From Actinomycetes bacterium (GTDB lineage: Bacteria; Actinomycetota; Acidimicrobiia; Acidimicrobiales; RAAP-2), in NCBI GenBank assembly GCA_021803085.1, contig JAJZMD010000210.1, positions 1-36,161 on the forward strand: 36,161 bases of DNA. Direction: 5' to 3'. The position numbers and the translations under genes are program-made. Below the pieces are notes generated by a model. It did no database searches, had not been told where the DNA came from, and saw only the letters and a program-made list of their open reading frames with translations. This document shows, piece by piece, positions 1 through 7,165 of this stretch. Position 1 is the first letter of the stretch. The number at the start of each line of letters is the position of its first letter.

Positions 1-522
1 CACGACCAGGCTGCCGACGACGGGCCCGAGGGTCCAGAACCCCATCGCGGAGGCACGTCCGAGCTGGGGCGAGTAGTCCCTCACGAGGGCGGGGGTCGCG
101 ACCAGGATGATCCCCTCGACGAACCCCACAGCCGAGTAGGCGACGGCGAACGTCCACTCGCTGGGCGCGTGTGGCATCGCGAACAGCGTGAGGAGACCGG
201 TCACCCCGAGGCCGTAGGCCACGAGGTTGGCGCGACCCCATCGGTCGGCGAGGCCGGCGAGGACGGACGTGAACGCGCCGAGAGCGTTCAGCACGACGGT
301 GATGTCCACGTAGAAGCGGAAGGACATGTGGTAGTGCGCGAGGATCTGCGGCGCGACCGCACCCGGGACGTACAGCTGGTAGTAGAGGATGATCGTGGCG
401 ACGACCACGATCCCGAGGGAGAGGAGACGGTGCGCCGTGTCGGGGTACCGGTCCACCTGCCGGTACCACAACGCACGTCCGAGCACGCTCCGGCCGCCTT
501 GCGCGGGTGCGCCGCTCACCAT
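1..522 (-). CDS. MFS transporter, partial (N-terminal part)
   Basis: The minus-strand frame is open from 522 to the window edge (174 codons, 3' end cut off). It encodes a short cytoplasmic N-terminus, then hydrophobic helices. The first begins near residue 30 (SLGIVVVATIILYYQLYVPG). A second membrane block carries GLADRWGRANLVAYGLG, which is the loop 2-3 signature of the major facilitator superfamily (G-x-L-a-D-r-x-G-R). A third contains YSAVGFVEGIILVATPALVRDYSPQLGRASAMG, here given in pieces because it is long: it resembles MFS helices 4-5. The ATG at 522 is weakly placed. An in-frame GTG at 534 has a better-spaced GGAGGT upstream and may be the true start. Family knowledge says a proton- or solute-coupled secondary transporter of the inner membrane. 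The substrate cannot be told from this piece. Confidence 0.75.
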   Translation of the reverse strand, partial: MVSGAPAQGGRSVLGRALWYRQVDRYPDTAHRLLSLGIVVVATIILYYQLYVPGAVAPQILAHYHMSFRFYVDITVVLNALGAFTSVLAGLADRWGRANLVAYGLGVTGLLTLFAMPHAPSEWTFAVAYSAVGFVEGIILVATPALVRDYSPQLGRASAMGFWTLGPVVGSLVV

Positions 523-678
523 CGTCGCTCCCACGCTGACCTCCCCCAGTGCCAGACCCGCAGGTGGACGAGCGATCGTCTCGCTCTGGCGCAACGGTAG
601 CCCGAAGGCCCGCCGAAGGGGTGCACGGTCTGCGCGAGAGAGGACGTGGGACGTGCGCACAGGCGACGTGCCTGCAGT

Positions 679-724
679 CCGCGGGTTCAGCCCGCGGCTT
701 CAGCCGTGGGGAGGGCTCAGCCCT
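679..724. terminator. GC hairpins between the SDR and MFS genes
   Basis: Two perfect inverted repeats stand just beyond the 3' end of the SDR gene: CCGCGGG-ttcag-CCCGCGG at 679-697 and AGGGC-tca-GCCCT at 712-724. They are followed by imperfect CTCAGCC repeats up to 747. There is no T-run, so this may be a factor-independent stop of the high-GC actinobacterial type or just a repeat. The remaining bases from 523 to 678 show no gene. Confidence 0.35.
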
Positions 725-740
725 GTGCTCAGCCCTGTTC

Positions 741-1544
741 TCAGCCTTCTTCGATCGAGCGGATGCGCGCTGCGAGGAAGCCCTCGGGGTCCATCGCCCG
801 TTCGACCAGCAGCTCGTGGAGCTCGGGGTGGGTGAGCACCAGGAACCGATCGTTCCGGATGGCGTCGACCACCAGGTCCCCGACGGCCATCGGGTCCGCA
901 GGGGTCATGCCCTTGATCGGCGGGCGCATGCGGACGGGCGCGCCGGAGAAGGTCATCTGCTGGCGGATGTTGGTCGCGACCGGCCCCGGGCACAGGCAGG
1001 TGACCCCGACGTGCCGGGGATGGAGGTACAGCGCGAGCGCCTCGCTGAGCGCGATCACGGCGGCCTTGCTCACCGAGTACGGCATCCGCTCGTACTCGTA
1101 CTGGAAGAGCCCCGCCGCCGACGCCGTGTTCACGACGTGACCGCTCCCCTGCTCGAGCAGGAGGGGCAGGAAGGTGGCGTTGCTGCGCACGATCGAGAGG
1201 ACGTTCGTGCTCATCGTCCGCTCCCACTCGTGCAGCGGGATCTCCTCGGGCAGCCCCGCCGCCACGACGCCCACGTTGTTCATGACGATGTCGATCCTCC
1301 CGAGCCGGCGCAAGATCACGTCGCGGGCGGTCTCGAAGGCAGTCAGGTCGTTCACGTCGAGCGCCATCCCGAAGCAGTCGGTGCCCCGCCACGAAGCCTC
1401 GTCGGCGACCGCCATCGCGCGGTCCCGGTCGACGTCGGCGATCGCGACGTGGACGCCGGCGGCCGCCAGCGCGAGGGCGGAGCCCCGCCCGATCCCGCTC
1501 CCGCCGCCGGTGACCAGCGCGACCTTGCCCAGCAGGTCCTCCAT
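741..1544 (-). CDS. SDR family NAD(P)-dependent oxidoreductase
   Basis: Classical short-chain dehydrogenase/reductase, 267 residues when started at the ATG at 1544. An upstream in-frame ATG at 1664 only adds a low-complexity leader, so the inner start is preferred. Visible family motifs are the cofactor-binding TGGGSGIG near residue 12, the structural NNVG near residue 90, the catalytic serine in NTASAAG, the catalytic YSVSK pair and the CLCPGPV motif after it. An acidic residue follows strand 2 (IADVDRD), which in this family favours NAD over NADP. The enzyme oxidises or reduces a carbonyl/alcohol in the cytoplasm; the substrate is not recognisable. It lies 150 bp downstream of the methyltransferase on the same strand and may be transcribed separately. 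Confidence 0.9.
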   Translation of the reverse strand: MEDLLGKVALVTGGGSGIGRGSALALAAAGVHVAIADVDRDRAMAVADEASWRGTDCFGMALDVNDLTAFETARDVILRRLGRIDIVMNNVGVVAAGLPEEIPLHEWERTMSTNVLSIVRSNATFLPLLLEQGSGHVVNTASAAGLFQYEYERMPYSVSKAAVIALSEALALYLHPRHVGVTCLCPGPVATNIRQQMTFSGAPVRMRPPIKGMTPADPMAVGDLVVDAIRNDRFLVLTHPELHELLVERAMDPEGFLAARIRSIEEG

Positions 1545-1694
1545 CAGGACGCCCCGATGGGACTGGTGGCTTCGGCCGTCAGAGATGTCGCTGTCGGAGA
1601 TGTCACGGACGGCATCTTCGCAGGTCTCCGGCGCCGGCCGTGACAGCGCCGGCGCGTCGGGCACCGCCCCGCCCCGGTGCCGGTGCGCGGGGTT

Positions 1695-2444
1695 TCACCC
1701 CGGGGGCAGCGCGCGTTTCCTGGCGAGCACCTCGAGGTTCCAGGTGAGCACCTCGCGCAGCCCGGGGACCCGCACGATCGCGTGGGCGAGCTCCGGGAGG
1801 TAGCGGGGCCGGGCATCGACGACGCTGAGCAACGGGTGGTCCGAGAGACGGCGGAGCACGGTGCCGACATGGAGCGGGAACAAGGTCTCACCGAACGCGT
1901 TCTTCGGCTCGCGGCCCGTCCGCGCCGCATACCGCCGTCGCGCCCGCTCGCCGCCGGCGTAGTGCCACGGCGACGTCTCGTGGCCGCCCCACGGGGAGAG
2001 CCAGTTCGTGAACGAGATCCACAGGTGACCCCCGGGCCGCAAGATCCTCGCCATCTCCTCGACGACGGCGAACGGCTCGGGAACGTGCTCGAGCACGTTC
2101 GAGGACACCACGAGGTCGACCGTGCCCGAGCGGACCGGGAGCGCGGCCGCGTCCGCCACTGCCGACCCGGCGGGCGGCGGCCCGCGCCAGGAGAGCTCTC
2201 GCTCGTCCGCGTCGACGAGCACGCAGCGAGCGCCCGCCGCCCTGAGCGCGCGGGTGAGGTACCCGGCACCGCCTCCGACGTCCACGGAGAGCACGCCCGC
2301 GAGCTCCAGCGAGCCGCCGAGGAGCTCGACCGCGTCGGCCGACAGCGCTTCGTAGAAGGCGTCGGGGTCCTCCTGCTCTCGCCGGAAGCTGCGCAGGAGC
2401 CGCAACGAGCGGCCGACGGACCGGCGGGAGACCCCGGCGCTCAC
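1695..2444 (-). CDS. class I SAM-dependent methyltransferase
   Basis: 249 residues from the GTG at 2444. The frame stays open far upstream, but that part is antisense to the DUF2142 gene and to a tandem repeat, so it is not coding. Motif I of the Rossmann fold is VDVGGGAGYL near residue 55, the SAM-ribose acidic position is in VLVDAD near 78, and the post-II region VVSSNVLEHVPEP is typical of the Methyltransf_11 group. The C-terminal half (SPWHYAGG, aromatic-rich) resembles methyltransferases found in polysaccharide or glycolipid clusters. It directly follows the DUF2142 membrane protein gene on the same strand, so a shared role in a cell-surface glycan is plausible but inferred. Confidence 0.85.
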   Translation of the reverse strand: MSAGVSRRSVGRSLRLLRSFRREQEDPDAFYEALSADAVELLGGSLELAGVLSVDVGGGAGYLTRALRAAGARCVLVDADERELSWRGPPPAGSAVADAAALPVRSGTVDLVVSSNVLEHVPEPFAVVEEMARILRPGGHLWISFTNWLSPWGGHETSPWHYAGGERARRRYAARTGREPKNAFGETLFPLHVGTVLRRLSDHPLLSVVDARPRYLPELAHAIVRVPGLREVLTWNLEVLARKRALPPG

Positions 2445-2454
2445 GTGAGGGAGC

Positions 2455-2539
2455 GCGCCACCACGTTCGAGGCGCCACCGCGCTCGAGGCGCCACCACGC
2501 TCGAAGCGCCACCGCGCTCGAGGCGCCACCGATCACGAG
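2455..2539. repeat. 17-bp tandem array, five units
   Basis: Five consecutive 17-bp units of the form GCGCCACC(A/G)CG(C/T)TCGA(G/A), at 2455, 2472, 2489, 2506 and 2523, the last one diverged. The array fills the gap between the DUF2142 stop codon (2533-2535, inside the last unit) and the methyltransferase start. No spacer-repeat structure is present, so it is a minisatellite and not a CRISPR. Confidence 0.9.
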
Positions 2540-4365
2540 CGGGGAGCTGATCCGGTGCGCACCGCGGGCGGTCGCTCGGCAATCCGTGTGCCCCGCTGCG
2601 AGCCGTCGGCGACCTCGCTCGCGCCCGCTCGTCCGTTCCGGGCGAGCGCTGGCTGAGGCTCGAGCCACGCGGGTCGCAGCGGGACCGCGCTCGGAGCCGG
2701 CAACGCGACCATGGACGGCCTGCGCGCCTCGACGACGACGAAGAAGAAGAGCAGCGCGATGCACACGCTCCCGCCGATCGCCGCGCCCAGCAGCCCGACC
2801 GGCGAAGCCCACTTCCCCGCCAGGAAGTCGATCGGCCCGGTGACGCCGACCGCGTAGCGCCGGAGCGCCCAGAGGAACGCCGCGATCGACGCGACCCCGA
2901 GGCCGGCCGCCACGACGGGGACGATGCGCGCGAAGAGCCACGCGGGCGCGGTCCTGCGCTGGACCAGCGCGGCGGAGACGAGCGGCACGCCGACTGCGAG
3001 AGGAAGCCAGTAGCGCCCCTGCCCGTCGACGGAGCCCGTGCGCAACGCCTCGACGTACGCGAGGGCGAGCGGCACCACGACGACACCGGCGAGGAGCGTG
3101 AGGAGCGTGCCCGCCCGCCAGGCACCGGCACGCCACACCGCCAGCACCAGCAGGAGGCCGACGACCACGAGCCACACCACGTAGGTGAGGAGCGGGGACG
3201 CCGTGTCGTTCCACCCGAAGACCCCCACCATCTGCTGGACCCGGACCCCGTCGTGCGCCAGCACGGTGCCGAGCAGCTGGAGCCGGGACTCGCCGGGCGG
3301 GACGGGGAAACCGGGCACGAGGTCCAAGGCGTGCTCGGCGAAGATCCACCAGAGCGCGAACCCGCCGCAGGCGGCCAGCGGGAGGGCCGACCAGCGGGCG
3401 GCGCGGCTGGCCAGCACGCCGAAGAGCGCGCGACGGCCGCCGAGGACGGCGAGGGCGACGAGGGTGATCGCCACCCACAGCGGGGAGATGGGCCGGGCGA
3501 GCGACAGGAGGCCGGCCGACAGCGCGACCACCGACACGAGACCCGGCGGGGGGCGGTCGGGGTGCTCGAGCACGAGCACGATCCCCGAGGTCCACAGGCA
3601 GATGGCGCTGCAGATCTCGAAGCCGCTCGGGTTGACCATCCCACCGAGGAACCACGCCATCGGGGTGGCAGCCGCCAGCACGCCCACGAGCAGCAGCTTC
3701 CTCCGCGACCACCGCACGACGGCGAGCAGCGCGAGCGCGATCAGCGCCGCGTTCAGAAGCGAGCTCATGATCCGCATCAGGTAGATGCCGGTCTTCGAGA
3801 CGAAGACGAGCGACGGGAGCCCCGTGATCAGGTAGTAGAGCGGCGGGTACCGCCCGACGTAGGTGCCGACGTGCACGATCTTCGTCGACGTCGAGAGGGA
3901 CGGCGCGCACGACGCAGGAACGTCGGGGTGGTACTTGAAGCAGACGGGGTAGCTCATCCCCGAGGCGAAGACCTCCGGCACGTGGACGGCGGTGTACGCG
4001 CTCGCGGCACCGTCGATTGTGAAGCCGACCACCTCCCCGCGCACGGCTGCGGCGGCGGCCACCACCTGAGTGGACTCGTCGGGAGACGCGAAGAGCGGCG
4101 TGGCGAGCGACCAGGCTGCGAAGTTCACGAACGTGAGGACGAGGAAGGCGGCGAAGATCGCACCCGTTCCTCCGAACCTGCCGTTGCGCACGCGCGAGCG
4201 CCACGAGCGCGCCACATCCGCGACACGCGCGAGCGACGCAGCGGAAGCGGGGAATTCAGGACAACCGGGGGACGAAGGACAACCGGGGGACGAAGGACAA
4301 CCGGGGGATGCAGGAGAAACCGGGGACGAAGGGCGCGCAGGGCGCGCGATGGAGGGCGCCTTCAC
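2533..4365 (-). CDS. DUF2142 family polytopic membrane protein
   Basis: About 610 residues with roughly ten to twelve hydrophobic segments. A first helix (IFAAFLVLTFVNFAAWSLA) is followed by the short motif FASPDESTQ, and a large extracytoplasmic loop contains VGRYPPLYYLITGLPS. This acidic first-loop motif plus the YPPLYY element is the pattern of DUF2142 proteins, which are related in layout to GT-C glycosyltransferases and lie in surface-polysaccharide loci. Function is unproven. The first 60 residues are a Ser-Pro-Gly-Cys repeat made by an 18-bp DNA array, so the GTG at 4365 may not be the true start; in-frame GTG codons nearer 4216 and 4192 would start just before the first helix. The C-terminal 60 residues are polar and arginine-rich. 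Confidence 0.75.
   Translation of the reverse strand: MKAPSIARPARPSSPVSPASPGCPSSPGCPSSPGCPEFPASAASLARVADVARSWRSRVRNGRFGGTGAIFAAFLVLTFVNFAAWSLATPLFASPDESTQVVAAAAAVRGEVVGFTIDGAASAYTAVHVPEVFASGMSYPVCFKYHPDVPASCAPSLSTSTKIVHVGTYVGRYPPLYYLITGLPSLVFVSKTGIYLMRIMSSLLNAALIALALLAVVRWSRRKLLLVGVLAAATPMAWFLGGMVNPSGFEICSAICLWTSGIVLVLEHPDRPPPGLVSVVALSAGLLSLARPISPLWVAITLVALAVLGGRRALFGVLASRAARWSALPLAACGGFALWWIFAEHALDLVPGFPVPPGESRLQLLGTVLAHDGVRVQQMVGVFGWNDTASPLLTYVVWLVVVGLLLVLAVWRAGAWRAGTLLTLLAGVVVVPLALAYVEALRTGSVDGQGRYWLPLAVGVPLVSAALVQRRTAPAWLFARIVPVVAAGLGVASIAAFLWALRRYAVGVTGPIDFLAGKWASPVGLLGAAIGGSVCIALLFFFVVVEARRPSMVALPAPSAVPLRPAWLEPQPALARNGRAGASEVADGSQRGTRIAERPPAVRTGSAPRS
4259..4330. repeat. 18-bp tandem array, four units
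   Basis: Units starting at 4259, 4277, 4295 and 4313; the first two are identical and the later two have diverged. Because 18 is divisible by three, reading on the minus strand gives a repeating SPGCPS peptide at the N-terminus of the DUF2142 frame. It may equally be untranslated leader if that gene starts further in. Confidence 0.9.
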
Positions 4366-4786
4366 CTGCTGGACGTCTCTTGGCGCACAGCGGGACCATA
4401 CATGGCCCGGTCACTCGGGATGCGAGCGTGACGGGAGCAGGGACGCCGACCCGGGCGGTCCGGGACCCCTGCGAGCGGGTCTCGACTCGCTCCGACACGT
4501 AGGGCCCACACCGAGCAGCAAGGGTAGCGAGAAGTACCGGCGCGATCCTGAACGGGTCGTTGCAGGATGCCGACGGATTCGTTACCACCACGGGGGCTGC
4601 AGGTCGCCCCCGTGGAAGGTCACGAGCGGGTCCGCTGACGACGTCCTGCCCGTCGTCAGCACCTACGCGGCTCATCTGCGGGTGCCTCCTCGTCTACGCC
4701 GGCCTGCGGCCCGACCACTCGCACCGTTCATTCCCCTCGGGCGATTTCTGCCTCTCCACCCTGCCGCTGCGGTCCACGATGGAGGC
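4366..4786. other. intergenic region between divergent genes, no gene seen
   Basis: About 420 bp separate the DUF2142 gene (leftward) from the CtpE-type ATPase (rightward). Frames are open here on both strands only because of base composition; their translations have no domain or helix pattern. Promoters for both flanking genes should lie here, but I see no convincing -35/-10 pair. Confidence 0.5.
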
Positions 4787-7165
4787 ATGGACGGCGGCAA
4801 CATCTGGGCGGCGTGGCCCGTCCCCCCGGACGAGGGGACTGCCGATCGGGGGCTCAGCGAACCGGAGGTCGCGGCGCGCATCGCGGCGGGAGCAGTGAAC
4901 ACGACCTCGTCACGAGGAGGGCGGAGCGTCGGGCAGATCCTCCGCGCCAACGTGCTGACCAGGTTCAACGCCATCCTGGGGGCTCTCTTCGTCGTGATCC
5001 TCGTCTTCGGCCCGCTTCAGGACGCGCTCTTCGGCGTCGTCCTGGCCGTGAACACCCTCATCGGCATCGCCCAGGAGCTGCGGGCGAAGAGAACGCTCGA
5101 TCACCTCGCCCTGCTCACGGCTCCGCGTGCCCACGCCATCCGCGAGGGCGAGCGCCTCGACATCCGGGTCGAGGACGTGGTCGTCGACGACGTCCTGGAG
5201 CTGCGCCCGGGGGACCAGATCCCCGCAGACGGAGCCGTCCTCAGGGCTGACGGCCTCGAGGTCGACGAGTCGCTCGTGAGCGGGGAGTCGATGCCGGTGG
5301 AGAAGCACCCTGAGGACCCCCTCCGCTCCGGCAGCGCGGTGCTCGCAGGCTCTGGCACCATGCGGGTCGAGCGGGTCGGCCCCGAGGCGTTCGCCCAGCG
5401 CCTGGAGCTGGACGCTCGCCGGTTCGACCTCGTCCGGTCGGACTTGCGCTCGGGCGTCAACCGCATCCTCCAGGTGGTGAGCTGGCTGATGGTGCCCCTC
5501 GGCGCGCTGCTCGTGACGAGCCAGGTCGTCCGATCGGGCCAGACGCTGGGCGACGCGGTACGGGGGAGCGTGGCCGGCATCGGGGCGATGGTCCCCGAGG
5601 GCCTCGTGCTGCTCGCGACCATCGCCTTCGCCGTCGGAGCCGTCCGGCTCGCCCGGCGGCGCGTGCTCGTCCAGGAGCTGGCCGCGATCGAGGGTCTCGC
5701 CCGGGTCGACGTGCTGTGCATCGACAAGACGGGCACGCTGACCGAACCGGGACTGGAGCTCGGAGAGGTCACCGCCGTCGGTGACGCACCCGCCCGGGAC
5801 GCGCTCGGCGCCATCGCGGCGCAGACCCAAGGCCCGAACGCGACCATGCTTGCCGCACGCGCCGCGCCGGCTCCGCTCGGCTGGGAACCGGTCCGATCCT
5901 CCCCCTTCTCGTCGCAGCGCCGGTGGAGCGCGATGGAGTTCGCAGGTCGGGGGACGTGGGTGATCGGATCGCCGGAGGTGGTGATGCCGGCGCTCGAGGC
6001 GCCCTTCGCGCGCGAGGTGAACGAGAGGGCCGCACGCGGGGGCCGGGTGCTGCTGGTCGCGCGCTCGGACGAGCACCTGCGCCCGGGGACCCTGCCGGCT
6101 CGGCTCCGGTGCGCCGGTTGGGCCGTGTACGAAGAGCGCCTCCGTCCCGACGCCCCCCAGACCATCGACTACCTCCGGAGCCAGGGGGTGCGGGTGCTCG
6201 TGCTGTCAGGGGACGATCCCCGGACGGTGGCCGCGGTCGCGCGGAGGGCGGGGATCCCGGGCGCCGACCGTCCTCTCCACGCCGCATCGCTCCCGGCCGA
6301 CCAGGCTGCCCTCGCGACGGCCCTCCAGGAGGTGGGGGTCGTCGGGCGGGTCGAGCCGCACCGAAAGCGCGACGTCGTGCTCGCCCTGCAAGGTCAAGGC
6401 CACGTGGTGGCCATGACGGGCGACGGGGTGAACGACCTCCCTGCGCTCAAGGCCGCAGATCTCGGGATCGCCATCGGCACCGGCAGCCCGGCGGCGCGCG
6501 CCGTCGGCAGGGTCGTGCTCCTCGACGGCTCCTTCGCCGTGATCCCCCAGATCCTGGCGGAAGGGCGCCGGGTGATCGCGAACATCCAGCGGGTCGCTCG
6601 CCTCTTCGTCACGAAGACCGTCTACGCCACGGTGCTGGCGGCGGTGACGGGGATCTCGGCGATCCCCTACCCGTTCTTCCCTCGCCACCTCACGCTCGTC
6701 AGCTCGCTGACCATCGGCGTGCCCGGCTTCTTCCTCGCGTTGGCACCGGGTGCGCCTCGGGCTCAGCCGGGCTTCGTCGGACGCGTCCTGCGCGTCGCTG
6801 TTCCCTCCGGCGTCGTGGCCGCCTCGTCGGCGCTGGCGGCGTACCTGGTCACCCGCAGCCAGGTCGGAGCGACGGAGCTTTCCGCCCGCACCGCAGCGAC
6901 CGGGGTGCTCCTCGTCGTCGGCCTCGGCGTGCTGGTCCTCGTGTCCAAGCCCCTGACCGTCGGACGGGTCCTCGTCGCCGTCGGCATGGCGGCGGCAGCC
7001 GTGCTGGCTTGGGTGGTGCCTGTGAGCAGGCACCTCTTCGGGCTGTACGCGCCACCGGCGACGTTGACGTTGGCGAGCGCGGCGATCGCGGCCGGCGGCC
7101 TCGTCGTGCTCTCGGCTGCCGTCCGAGTCATCCGCCCGGACCGACGGGCTCCGTCGAAGGTGTGA
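4787..7165 (+). CDS. CtpE-like P-type cation ATPase
   Basis: 792 residues from the ATG at 4787, close to the roughly 800 of mycobacterial CtpE. The longer open frame upstream has no similarity. Hallmarks in order are the actuator-domain loop LVSGES, helix-4 motif VPEGL near 270, the phosphorylation site DKTGTLT (Asp 313), the hinge TGDGVND near 546 and paired C-terminal helices. The N-terminus (RANVLTRFNAILGALF) and the VQELAAIEGLARVDVLCIDK block match CtpE closely. CtpE is described in mycobacteria as a calcium-uptake pump, so Ca2+ or a similar cation is the best guess. Metal-binding N-terminal domains and CPx motifs are absent, which argues against a heavy-metal pump. GGAGG lies only one base before the ATG, so the start is a little uncertain. 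Its 3' end overlaps the convergent P1B ATPase by 38 bp. Confidence 0.9.
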   Translation: MDGGNIWAAWPVPPDEGTADRGLSEPEVAARIAAGAVNTTSSRGGRSVGQILRANVLTRFNAILGALFVVILVFGPLQDALFGVVLAVNTLIGIAQELRAKRTLDHLALLTAPRAHAIREGERLDIRVEDVVVDDVLELRPGDQIPADGAVLRADGLEVDESLVSGESMPVEKHPEDPLRSGSAVLAGSGTMRVERVGPEAFAQRLELDARRFDLVRSDLRSGVNRILQVVSWLMVPLGALLVTSQVVRSGQTLGDAVRGSVAGIGAMVPEGLVLLATIAFAVGAVRLARRRVLVQELAAIEGLARVDVLCIDKTGTLTEPGLELGEVTAVGDAPARDALGAIAAQTQGPNATMLAARAAPAPLGWEPVRSSPFSSQRRWSAMEFAGRGTWVIGSPEVVMPALEAPFAREVNERAARGGRVLLVARSDEHLRPGTLPARLRCAGWAVYEERLRPDAPQTIDYLRSQGVRVLVLSGDDPRTVAAVARRAGIPGADRPLHAASLPADQAALATALQEVGVVGRVEPHRKRDVVLALQGQGHVVAMTGDGVNDLPALKAADLGIAIGTGSPAARAVGRVVLLDGSFAVIPQILAEGRRVIANIQRVARLFVTKTVYATVLAAVTGISAIPYPFFPRHLTLVSSLTIGVPGFFLALAPGAPRAQPGFVGRVLRVAVPSGVVAASSALAAYLVTRSQVGATELSARTAATGVLLVVGLGVLVLVSKPLTVGRVLVAVGMAAAAVLAWVVPVSRHLFGLYAPPATLTLASAAIAAGGLVVLSAAVRVIRPDRRAPSKV

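Noticed and set aside
549-1643. Long plus-strand open frame across the SDR gene
   Set aside because: Antisense shadow of the SDR gene: Arg/Pro/Asp-rich text with no fold pattern, while the minus strand has all SDR motifs.
2455-2539. CRISPR-like array
   Set aside because: Units are directly adjacent with no spacers and there are no cas genes in the window.
1677-2843. Long plus-strand frame over the methyltransferase and DUF2142 genes
   Set aside because: High-GC antisense artefact; it crosses two real genes and a tandem repeat.
4070-4786. N-terminal extension of the CtpE-like ATPase
   Set aside because: The 239 extra residues have no similarity to P-type ATPases and overlap the divergent DUF2142 gene.
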